Shown piece after piece: positions 30,984 to 38,519 of a DNA stretch of 38,519 nucleotides; the first letter of the stretch is position 1, and every line of letters begins with the position of its first letter. The DNA lies in contig WTKE01000094.1 in the NCBI GenBank assembly GCA_011524525.1, positions 22,408 to 60,926 on the forward strand, written 5' to 3'. The DNA is from Bacillus sp. (in: firmicutes). Lineage in GTDB: Bacteria; Bacillota; Bacilli; Bacillales; Cytobacillaceae. Under the pieces are notes generated by a model. The model was not told the origin of the DNA. It was given only the letters and a program-made list of their open reading frames with translations, and ran no database searches. A program made the position numbers and the translations under genes.

Positions 30984-33344
30984 ATGAAAAAGCAAAAGTT
31001 AGTTATGGTAGGTAATGGTATGGCTGGAGTTCGGTGTCTTGAGGAAATTCTTAAAACTAATTCTGAAATGTTTGAGATTACGGTAGTTGGGAGCGAACCA
31101 CACCCAAACTATAACCGAATCCTTCTGTCTTCCGTCCTTCAAGGAACCACAAAGCTTGAAGAAATAACCATTAATGATTTTAAGTGGTATGAGCAGCATC
31201 AGATTCAACTTTTTACGGGAGAAACTGTTGTTGCTATTGATCATAAAAACCAAATAGTGATGACAGATAAAGGTCGCAGTTTGTACTATGACCGATTAAT
31301 ATTGGCGACGGGTTCCGTTCCTTTTGTTCTACCCTTACCAGGGGTGGAGAAAGAAGGTGTCATATCTTTTCGGACAATTGAAGATTGTCAACAGATGCAG
31401 GAAACAGCAAATAAGCATAAAAAGGCCGTTGTCATTGGTGGAGGATTGTTAGGGTTAGAAGCAGCAAGGGGACTATTACACCTCGGAATGGAGGTACATG
31501 TCGTTCATATTAGTCGTTTCTTAATGGAAAGACAGTTAGATGAAACTGCAGCAAAGATGCTTCAGGCTGAACTTGAAAAGCAAGGTATGAAGTTTTTGTT
31601 AGAGAAACAAACCGAAGAGATTTTAGGTGATCGACGTATAGAAGGACTTCGTTTTACGGATGGCACCTCAGTTGAAGCCGACCTGCTTGTAATGGCTGTT
31701 GGTGTAAGACCCAATGTTCAAATAGCGAAAGAAAGCGGGTTAACAGTTAATCGGGCGATTGTCGTAAATGACTTTCTGGAGACGAGTATTCCCAATGTTT
31801 TCGCTGTTGGAGAATGTGTGGAACATCGAGGTATGGTATATGGCCTTGTGAAACCACTTTATGAACAGGCCGTTGTCTTAGCCAAGCGGATTTGTGGGGT
31901 AGATGGCCAAGGGTATGAGGGCACGGTATTAGCCACTCAATTAAAAATTTCGGGTGTTGATGTGTTTTCTATTGGAGCTTTTCAAGAGGATTCTGCAAAT
32001 AAGTCATTAAAAATACACGATGAAGTGGAAGGGACTTATAAAAGGCTTGTATTCCAAGAAGATAAAATAATTGGAGCCGTGCTCTTTGGAGATACAAGTG
32101 ACCGAACGAAATTACAAGATATGATTCTTAAAAAGCAAGATATATCTGATATGGAAAAAGTGACAATTTTTCAATCAAGTGGTTCGGGAACAGCGGTTAC
32201 CTCCATGGCAACAACTGAAATTATCTGTAATTGTAATGGTGTTTCCAAGGGGACCATTATTGAAGCTGTTCAAAATCATGGATGTTCAACTGTAGACGAC
32301 GTAAAAGCATGTACAAAGGCATCCGGCTCTTGCGGAGGGTGTAAACCGCTTGTTTCAGAGCTATTATCTTATATTCATAGTGATGAATTTGATGAAATGA
32401 AGATCGAGAAAGCTACGATGTGTCATTGTACAAGGCTAACAGAGGATGAGGTTGTCCATGAGATGCAGGTGCAAAATTTATCCTCTGTTAACGAAGTAAT
32501 GCAAGCACTAAACTGGAATACCAAAGAGGGATGTTCCAAATGTGTTCCAGCATTGACGTATTACTTAAGTATGATTAATCCAGAGTATGAGAATGTTCAA
32601 GAAACATTATTTGTAAACGAAAAGATGAACGCGACATTGCAAAAGGATGGAACGTACTATGTTGTCCCGCAAATGTATGGGGGGATGACGAATCCGCATG
32701 AATTAAGAAAAATCGCCAATGTTGCAGACAAATATGGACTGTCAGAGATAGCTATTACAAGTGAGCAAAGAATTCATTTGATGGGTCTAACAAAAGAAGA
32801 GTTACCAAAGGTGTGGAATGATTTAAATATGCCTTTAAGTGCCACATATGGAAACAGAATTCAGAATGTGAAGACGTGTATTGGCGAGCATATCTGTCAA
32901 TGTGATAAACGAAAGGCCCTTCAACTCTCGGCAACTCTAGAAAAGAAACTTGAATATCTTATCACTCCGTACCGAGTGAAGATTGGTGTCTCTGCGTGCT
33001 TGCATAATGGTGCTGGTTCGACAACAAAGGATATTGGCATTATTGGCACGAAGCGTGGCTGGGAAATTTATGTGGGAGGAAGCAGTGGCCGAAGTGTTAA
33101 AGCTGGTCAATTATTTACAGTTGCTGAAACAGAAGAAGAGGCGGTTCATTTCATTGCTGGCCTAGTCCAGTACTACCGGGAAACGGCTAATTACTCGGAA
33201 AGAACATGGAAATGGGTGGATCGAGTGAGCTTATTGCATGTAAGAGAAGTACTTTTTGATTATGAACTCCGTCAACAGTTGTTAGACAGACTAGAAGAGG
33301 ATTGCTTAATGATAAAGGGGCCTAAAGATGTTCCTATTTTATAA
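30984..33344 (+). CDS. nasB: Assimilatory nitrate reductase electron-transfer subunit, NasD-like with a degenerate siroheme site
   Basis: A 786-aa paralogue of NasD, starting at ATG 30984 behind GGGGG. Domains are an FAD/NADH oxidoreductase (about 1-400; [12 protein letters not shown] and [17 protein letters not shown]), two BFD-like 2Fe-2S domains (CNC...CTKASGSCGGC, about 415-465; CHC...GCSKC, about 483-530) and a nitrite/sulfite-reductase-like C-terminus. In that last part the first Cys pair is intact (C632IGEHIC638), but the second reads SACLHNG. Cys672 remains, while the fourth Cys is Gly676, so a working siroheme/4Fe-4S centre is unlikely. This fits the NasB role: passing electrons from NADH to NasC. 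It is first in nasBCDE. Confidence 0.92.
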   Translation: MKKQKLVMVGNGMAGVRCLEEILKTNSEMFEITVVGSEPHPNYNRILLSSVLQGTTKLEEITINDFKWYEQHQIQLFTGETVVAIDHKNQIVMTDKGRSLYYDRLILATGSVPFVLPLPGVEKEGVISFRTIEDCQQMQETANKHKKAVVIGGGLLGLEAARGLLHLGMEVHVVHISRFLMERQLDETAAKMLQAELEKQGMKFLLEKQTEEILGDRRIEGLRFTDGTSVEADLLVMAVGVRPNVQIAKESGLTVNRAIVVNDFLETSIPNVFAVGECVEHRGMVYGLVKPLYEQAVVLAKRICGVDGQGYEGTVLATQLKISGVDVFSIGAFQEDSANKSLKIHDEVEGTYKRLVFQEDKIIGAVLFGDTSDRTKLQDMILKKQDISDMEKVTIFQSSGSGTAVTSMATTEIICNCNGVSKGTIIEAVQNHGCSTVDDVKACTKASGSCGGCKPLVSELLSYIHSDEFDEMKIEKATMCHCTRLTEDEVVHEMQVQNLSSVNEVMQALNWNTKEGCSKCVPALTYYLSMINPEYENVQETLFVNEKMNATLQKDGTYYVVPQMYGGMTNPHELRKIANVADKYGLSEIAITSEQRIHLMGLTKEELPKVWNDLNMPLSATYGNRIQNVKTCIGEHICQCDKRKALQLSATLEKKLEYLITPYRVKIGVSACLHNGAGSTTKDIGIIGTKRGWEIYVGGSSGRSVKAGQLFTVAETEEEAVHFIAGLVQYYRETANYSERTWKWVDRVSLLHVREVLFDYELRQQLLDRLEEDCLMIKGPKDVPIL

Positions 33345-33385
33345 AAGTAAGTTCAAAAAAGAGTATAAGGATTGAGGGTGATGAT

Positions 33386-35530
33386 GTGACTGAAATGCTA
33401 TTAAAATACTTTCGTACAAAGCAAAATCATGTAGAGTCAGAGAAAACATATGACTCACAGTGTCCATTCTGTAGCATGCAATGCAAAATGCAGCTTATTG
33501 AGCAATCAATCATAACGCGGAAGAAATATACCACTGTTGGATTAGATAATCCAACTACACAGGGAAGATTGTGTGTGAAAGGTATTAATGCCCATCAACA
33601 TACTTTTCATAAAGACCGATTAAAGTATCCGCTCATAAAGGTAAATGGGGAATTTATTCGTGCCACATGGGAAGAGGCACTAGCAGTTATTAAAAGGAAT
33701 ATTCAGTCCATTCAGGAACGGGATGGGAAAGACGCAATGGCGGTGTATGGAAGTGCCTCCATCACGAACGAAGAAGCTTATCTACTAGGAAAATTTGCTC
33801 GTGTCGCGTTGCAGACAAAGTACATCGACTATAATGGCAGGCTTTGTATGTCATCAGCGGCTTCGGCTGCTACACAAACTTTCGGGATGGACCGCGGATT
33901 TACAAATAGCATAAGTGAAATTCCTTCCTCTCGCTGTATTATTCTTGCAGGAACAAATATTGCAGAATGCCAACCGACCATCATGCCTTATTTTGAAAAG
34001 GCGAAGGAAAATGGTGCTTATATTATTGCAATAGACCCTCGTGAAACGGCAACAACGAAACTAGCAGACTTGCATATTAAGGTGAAGCCTGGAACAGATG
34101 CGGCTTTTGCAAATGGAGTTTTAAAGGTAATTATTGAAGAACAGCTTTATAACGAAAGCTTTATCTCAGAAAGAGTTAATGGATTCGAAGAAGTGAAGGA
34201 GAATGTAAACTCGATGACCTTTGAGGAAATCGAATCCCTGTCCGGTGTTCCGATTGAACAGATTCGTAAGGTAGCCCACCGGTTTGCAAAAGAAGAAACA
34301 GGAATGATTTTTACGGCACGCGGAGTAGAGCAACACACCGATGGCTCCGCTGCGGTTAGAAATTTCTTAAATATATTACTTTCGGTTGGAAAAATTGGAA
34401 AACCAGGCTGTGGGTACGGAGCGATTACTGGACAGGGTAATGGTCAAGGAGCAAGGGAGCATGGGCAAAAGGCCGACCAACTTCCTGGGTATCGACTCAT
34501 AGAAAACGAAGATCATCGAGCTTACATTGCAAAGGTATGGGGAGTGAACGAAGAAGAGCTGCCGAGAAAGGGTGTCTCTGCTTATGAAATGTTTGAAAAG
34601 ATTCATGACGGTGACATTTCAGGGATGCTATTGATGTGTTCTAACCCCATTGTCTCTAATCCAAATGCACATTTTGTGGAGGAAGCGTTACAAAAACTTT
34701 CTTTTCTTGTTGTAGTTGACTTATTCGTATCTGAAACTGCTCAATTAGCAGATGTGATATTACCGGCATCTTCCTACTTAGAGGATGAAGGAACGATGAC
34801 CAATGTGGAGGGGAGAGTCACGTTAAGAGAGGCAAGTTATCCTTGTCCAGAAGAAGTAAAGCACGATTGGCAAATTCTTTGCGAAATTGCTCATGCACTT
34901 GGGAAGGGGAAGTATTTTCCTTTTGAATCAGCGGAGGATATTTTTAACGAACTACGGATCGCTAGTAAAGGAGGAATTGCTGATTATTATGGAGTGACAT
35001 ATGAACGGCTAAGAGAGGAAAAGGGACTTTTATGGCCTTGTCCAACATTGGATCATAAAGGAACGATAAGGCTTTTTGAAAGCTCGTTTGCCCATACAGA
35101 TGGAAAAGCAAAGATGGTCTCTGTTTCTAATGTCGCTCCTGTTACAAAGGATCAGGTATCTGAAGAGTTTCCACTTTATTTAACAACAGGTCGAGTGATG
35201 TCTCACTATTTAACAGGTGTTCAAACGCGTAAAAGTGCATCGTTAGCAGCAAGAAATGTGGAATCGCATGTGGAGATTCATCCAGCTACTGCTTTAAAAT
35301 ATGGGATTCGAGACGAAACTCTAGTAAAGATCACGTCCCGGAGAGGAAGTATTGTTGTACGGAGTAAGCTGTCGGACAGTATTCGTCAAGACACGCTATT
35401 TGTCCCTTTTCACTGGGCGAATTCACAAAATGTTAATTTCCTTGTTGGAAAGGAATTGGATCCAACCTGTCGTATGCCTGGATTTAAATTAAGTGCGGTA
35501 AAAATAAGCTCAGCCATGGAGGTTGTATGA
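33386..35530 (+). CDS. nasC: Assimilatory nitrate reductase catalytic subunit
   Basis: A 714-aa molybdopterin oxidoreductase. The N-terminal 4Fe-4S cysteines are 26, 29, 33 and 63 (CPFCSMQC and GRLCVKG). The bis-MGD core follows, with YNGRLCMSSAASA, LAGTNIAECQPTIMPYF, AIDPRETATTKLADLHIKVKPGTD, GYGAITGQGNGQG and VILPASSYLEDEGTMTNVEG. The C-terminal cofactor-binding domain lies at about 600-714. There is no Tat signal, so it is cytoplasmic, and no extra BFD domain; electrons should come from NasB. GTG 33386 follows GAGGGTG. It reduces nitrate to nitrite. The next gene, nasD, has its own promoter 70-130 bp downstream. Confidence 0.95.
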   Translation: MTEMLLKYFRTKQNHVESEKTYDSQCPFCSMQCKMQLIEQSIITRKKYTTVGLDNPTTQGRLCVKGINAHQHTFHKDRLKYPLIKVNGEFIRATWEEALAVIKRNIQSIQERDGKDAMAVYGSASITNEEAYLLGKFARVALQTKYIDYNGRLCMSSAASAATQTFGMDRGFTNSISEIPSSRCIILAGTNIAECQPTIMPYFEKAKENGAYIIAIDPRETATTKLADLHIKVKPGTDAAFANGVLKVIIEEQLYNESFISERVNGFEEVKENVNSMTFEEIESLSGVPIEQIRKVAHRFAKEETGMIFTARGVEQHTDGSAAVRNFLNILLSVGKIGKPGCGYGAITGQGNGQGAREHGQKADQLPGYRLIENEDHRAYIAKVWGVNEEELPRKGVSAYEMFEKIHDGDISGMLLMCSNPIVSNPNAHFVEEALQKLSFLVVVDLFVSETAQLADVILPASSYLEDEGTMTNVEGRVTLREASYPCPEEVKHDWQILCEIAHALGKGKYFPFESAEDIFNELRIASKGGIADYYGVTYERLREEKGLLWPCPTLDHKGTIRLFESSFAHTDGKAKMVSVSNVAPVTKDQVSEEFPLYLTTGRVMSHYLTGVQTRKSASLAARNVESHVEIHPATALKYGIRDETLVKITSRRGSIVVRSKLSDSIRQDTLFVPFHWANSQNVNFLVGKELDPTCRMPGFKLSAVKISSAMEVV

Positions 35531-35593
35531 CGATAATTATGGGTGATTTACCATTTTAATATTCGGAAAATTCGGTTTACGAACTAAAAAGCG

Positions 35594-35645
35594 TGTGAGG
35601 TAATCTAACATGTTAAACAATTTTACAAGAATCATGTGTTACAGT
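35594..35645 (+). promoter_or_regulatory. Internal nasD promoter with two abutting TnrA-type boxes
   Basis: TGTGAGGTAATCTAACA (35594-35610, one mismatch) is followed directly by TGTTAAACAATTTTACA (35611-35627, two mismatches in the AT core). An extended -10, TG-T-TACAGT, lies at 35637-35645, so the first box centre is 50 bases before the expected start near 35652. The second box covers the -35 region and might switch between activation and repression. B. subtilis nasD also has a promoter at this place. Confidence 0.7.
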
Positions 35646-35676
35646 TTAAGAAACTTTCTTGGGGAGGCGCGTTAAT

Positions 35677-38091
35677 TTGGGAAAGAAAAAACTTGTTCTT
35701 GTTGGTAACGGTATGGCAGGAGTTAGAACCATTGAAGAAATATTAAAGCTTACAAAGGAACAATTCGAAATTACGATTTTCGGTAGTGAGCCGCATCCGA
35801 ATTATAATAGAATCCTACTTTCAAAGGTTTTACAAGGAGACACAGAGGTCGCGGATATTACGCTTAATGATTGGAGCTGGTATGAAGACAATGACATTCA
35901 GCTTTATACAGATGAAACAGTGGTTAAGGTTGATTCCGATCGAAAAGTAGTCGTTACAGATGCTGGGAGAGTAGAACCATACGACGAAGTGATAGTGGCA
36001 ACTGGGTCTGTTCCTTTCATTCTTCCCATTCCAGGTGCGGATAAGGAAGGTGTTACAGCTTTCCGAGATATTAAGGACACAGAAATCATGCTAAAAGCCT
36101 CTAAGAAATATAAAAAAGCGGCTGTAATTGGCGGAGGATTGTTAGGCCTTGAAGCGGCAAGAGGACTTCTAAACCTTGGGATGGAGGTTAATGTCATCCA
36201 TTTAGCCCCTTACTTAATGGAACGCCAGCTTGACCCAATGGCAGGAAAAATGCTGCAAACAGAATTGGAAAAGCAGGGAATGACGTTTTTATTAGAAAAA
36301 CAAACACAGGAGATTTTTGGAAAAGAGCGCGTCGAAGGTTTGCGTTTCAGTGACGGAACGGAGATTGAAGCGGATCTTGTTGTTATGGCGGTTGGGATCA
36401 AACCAAATATCTCACTAGCAGTGGAAAGTGGGTTAGAGGTAAATCGAGGAATTGTTGTAAATGATTATATGCAAACGAATATTCCTCACATATATGCGGT
36501 TGGGGAGTGTGCAGAACATAATGGAATTCCATACGGACTTGTTGCACCGCTTTATGAGCAAGGGAAAGTGTTAGCAAAAACGATTTGCGATGCGAAGACG
36601 GAGCCGTATAAAGGTTCTGTATTGTATACGCAGTTAAAGGTATCAGGGGTAGAAGTGTTCTCTGCAGGTGATTTTACGGAAGGTGACGATAAAAAGGCTG
36701 TTAAAGTTTTTGACGAGCAAGATAGCTATTATAAGAAGCTCGTTCTTCGTGGAAATCAAATTGTTGGTGCCGTTCTTTTCGGTGATAGCAGTGATGGAAA
36801 TCGATTGGTTTCTATGATCCAAAAGCAGGCTGACATTTCAGACACAATGAAGGTTTCCTTGCTACAGCCAACTGGCCAGGAGGCAGGTGCCAGTCTAGTA
36901 GCTACGATGAGTGATGATGAAATCATTTGTGGATGTAATGGAGTCTCAAAAGGTGCGATCGTTTCTGCTATTCAAACGCAAGGCTGCTCCTCTGTTGATG
37001 AAATCAAAGCATGTACGAGTGCTTCCCGTTCTTGTGGTGGCTGTAAACCACTTGTTGCAGAAGTTCTTCAGCACACTTTAGGTTCAGCCTTTGATAGTAA
37101 GCAACAAAAGGAAGCAATTTGTGGCTGTACGACACTGTCTCGTGATGAAGTAGTAGAAGAAATCAGAGCAAAAGGTTTGACGCATGTCAAAGAAGTCATG
37201 TTTGTACTTGATTGGAAAACCGAAGAGGGTTGCTCGAAATGTCGTCCAGCTCTTAACTACTATCTAGGTATGGTCAATCCAACAGGATATGAGGATGAGA
37301 AGGAATCAAGGTTCGTTAATGAGCGTATGCATGCAAACATTCAAAAGGATGGAACCTATTCTGTCGTGCCTAGAATGTACGGTGGAGTGACCAATTCGAA
37401 TGATTTAAGACGAATTGCTGATGTGGTTGATAAGTATGAGATTCCGCTAGTAAAGGTAACTGGAGGTCAACGAATCGACTTGTTTGGGGTAAAGAAGGAT
37501 GATCTTCCAAAGGTGTGGGAGGATCTTGATATGCCATCAGGATTTGCTTACGGAAAATCACTTCGTACCGTTAAAACCTGTGTGGGTGAACAATTCTGTC
37601 GTTTCGGTACACAAGACTCGATGGGACTTGGAATTCAGTTAGAAAAGAAATATGAAGGTCTTCAAACACCACATAAGGTGAAAATGGCTGTCTCAGCTTG
37701 TCCTAGAAGCTGTGCGGAATCAGGGTTTAAGGATATTGGATACATCGGGATTGATGGTGGCTGGGAACTTTATATTGGTGGAAATGGTGGTACCCATGTA
37801 CGTGGTGGAGATCTTCTTTACAAAGTAAAGACAGAGGAAGAGGTAATCGAAATTACGTCTGCTTACCTTCAATATTATCGAGAGACAGCGAACTATTTAG
37901 AGAGAACATCCGCTTGGGTGGACCGAGTTGGTTTGGAGCATATCCGTGAGGTATTAGATGATAAAGAAAAGCGTAAGGAGTTAAGTGCTCGCATGGATAA
38001 AGCATTATCCGTAATCGAAGATCCTTGGAAGGCTATTATCGAGGACAAAAAGCTGAAAAAAGAACTGTTTGAAACAGTAGTCACGTCGTAA
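35677..38091 (+). CDS. nasD: NAD(P)H nitrite reductase, large subunit
   Basis: An 804-aa NirB/NasD-type protein. An FAD/NADH domain (about 1-400; [33 protein letters not shown]) is followed by two BFD-like 2Fe-2S domains (CGC...[14 protein letters not shown]...GCSKC). The siroheme/4Fe-4S domain comes last. All four cluster cysteines are present: C635VGEQFC641 and C675PRSC679. It reduces nitrite to ammonium with six electrons from NAD(P)H, together with NasE. The start is TTG 35677, because GGGGAGG (35661-35667) is nine bases upstream and the upstream TTG at 35659 overlaps that site. Beside NasB it shows what an active member looks like. Confidence 0.96.
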   Translation: MGKKKLVLVGNGMAGVRTIEEILKLTKEQFEITIFGSEPHPNYNRILLSKVLQGDTEVADITLNDWSWYEDNDIQLYTDETVVKVDSDRKVVVTDAGRVEPYDEVIVATGSVPFILPIPGADKEGVTAFRDIKDTEIMLKASKKYKKAAVIGGGLLGLEAARGLLNLGMEVNVIHLAPYLMERQLDPMAGKMLQTELEKQGMTFLLEKQTQEIFGKERVEGLRFSDGTEIEADLVVMAVGIKPNISLAVESGLEVNRGIVVNDYMQTNIPHIYAVGECAEHNGIPYGLVAPLYEQGKVLAKTICDAKTEPYKGSVLYTQLKVSGVEVFSAGDFTEGDDKKAVKVFDEQDSYYKKLVLRGNQIVGAVLFGDSSDGNRLVSMIQKQADISDTMKVSLLQPTGQEAGASLVATMSDDEIICGCNGVSKGAIVSAIQTQGCSSVDEIKACTSASRSCGGCKPLVAEVLQHTLGSAFDSKQQKEAICGCTTLSRDEVVEEIRAKGLTHVKEVMFVLDWKTEEGCSKCRPALNYYLGMVNPTGYEDEKESRFVNERMHANIQKDGTYSVVPRMYGGVTNSNDLRRIADVVDKYEIPLVKVTGGQRIDLFGVKKDDLPKVWEDLDMPSGFAYGKSLRTVKTCVGEQFCRFGTQDSMGLGIQLEKKYEGLQTPHKVKMAVSACPRSCAESGFKDIGYIGIDGGWELYIGGNGGTHVRGGDLLYKVKTEEEVIEITSAYLQYYRETANYLERTSAWVDRVGLEHIREVLDDKEKRKELSARMDKALSVIEDPWKAIIEDKKLKKELFETVVTS

Positions 38092-38119
38092 TACAACGAT
38101 TAAAGGAGGAGATCTTCGA

Positions 38120-38443
38120 ATGGTTAATAAAAACATCAGTAAGGTATTAATCAGCTCCCTTCAAGAACTACCAGAGCGCTTGGGGAAAACATTTCATGTG
38201 GGAAACATGGAACTTGCGGTATTTAAGCTTTCCAACGGAACGGTACGAGCGATCGAAAACCGTTGTCCTCATAAAGGTGGCGTATTAAGCGAAGGTATTA
38301 TCAGTGGTGATTCGGTCTTCTGCCCGATGCATGATTGGAAGATCTGCTTAGAGGATGGCTTGGTTCAAGCACCGGATAAAGGCTGTGTCAAAACCTATTC
38401 AACATTAGTAGAAGGAGAAGACGTGTTTCTTCTTATTGAATAG
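38120..38443 (+). CDS. nasE: Nitrite reductase small subunit, Rieske type
   Basis: A 107-aa NirD/NasE-type protein with a Rieske 2Fe-2S domain: CPHKGG (Cys-x-His) and CPMHDW (Cys-x2-His), in the normal order and spacing. It binds the large subunit NasD in the cytoplasm. AAGGAGGAGATC precedes the ATG, 28 bases after the nasD stop, so both are on one message. In B. subtilis nasF (uroporphyrinogen methyltransferase, for siroheme) follows nasE; here a terminator follows at once. Confidence 0.95.
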   Translation: MVNKNISKVLISSLQELPERLGKTFHVGNMELAVFKLSNGTVRAIENRCPHKGGVLSEGIISGDSVFCPMHDWKICLEDGLVQAPDKGCVKTYSTLVEGEDVFLLIE

Positions 38444-38462
38444 TCCTTTTATGCATACAAAG

Positions 38463-38508
38463 AAAGGGATTCTCTACGTTGCTCTCGAGGTAACGGAGAA
38501 TTCCTTTT
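38463..38508 (+). terminator. Terminator of the nas operon
   Basis: AAAGGGATTCTC (38463-38474) pairs with GAGAATTCCTTT (38496-38507), with one G-T pair, a further GTT/AAC pair inside, and a T-rich end. Confidence 0.8.
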
Positions 38509-38519
38509 CTATATACTTG

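Overview
The window looks like chromosomal DNA of a low-GC, Gram-positive, endospore-forming rod of the family Bacillaceae (Bacillus in the broad sense). The evidence is strong AGGAGG-type ribosome binding sites, lipoprotein-type solute-binding proteins, a sigma-D promoter in front of a chemoreceptor, a mother-cell-type promoter in front of a His/Gly-rich protein, and gene sets in the same order as the Bacillus subtilis frl (fructosamine) and nas (nitrate assimilation) loci. I saw no rRNA, tRNA, CRISPR array, phage gene or transposase.

Layout. 1-514: end of a 52-bp tandem repeat array (it runs off the left edge). It cuts a sulfite-oxidase-like gene right at the molybdenum-cysteine motif. 0.9-5 kb: YjdM zinc-ribbon protein, an unknown 122-aa protein, a cold-shock protein with a structured leader, a chemoreceptor, a SET-domain protein and a His/Gly-rich small protein. 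5.1-8.8 kb: a coiled-coil protein coupled to an ammonium transporter with a TnrA/GlnR-like box, a frameshifted DUF2935 gene, and an AEC-family permease. 8.9-15.8 kb: an IclR-controlled operon for uptake (TRAP transporter) and breakdown of a deoxy-sugar acid, probably L-rhamnonate or a relative. 15.9-22.8 kb: FUSC-type membrane protein, NUDIX hydrolase, amidohydrolase, a 1020-aa GNAT fusion protein preceded by a 19-codon ORF, and a YoxD-like reductase. 22.9-28.9 kb: complete frlBONMD operon with convergent frlR. 29.1-38.5 kb: nasA (with a 27-codon ORF in front of it) divergent from nasB-nasC-nasD-nasE.

How the genes work together. The rhamnonate operon should import a sugar acid, dehydrate it (RhmD), oxidise it (zinc MDR dehydrogenase) and split it (FAH-family hydrolase) to pyruvate plus lactate. 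The frl operon imports Amadori products, phosphorylates them (FrlD) and releases glucose 6-phosphate (FrlB). The nas genes import nitrate (NasA) and reduce it to nitrite (NasB/NasC), then to ammonium (NasD/NasE). The ammonium transporter and three nas promoters all carry TGTNA-N7-TNACA boxes, so a nitrogen regulon of the TnrA type ties both ends of the window together.

Most notable for follow-up: the repeat array that breaks a gene; the 1020-aa GNAT/beta-sandwich fusion with its 19-codon upstream ORF; the 27-codon ORF ahead of nasA; NasB, a NasD paralogue that has lost the bridging cysteine of the siroheme/4Fe-4S motif; and intercistronic hairpins around solute-binding-protein genes in two unrelated transport operons.
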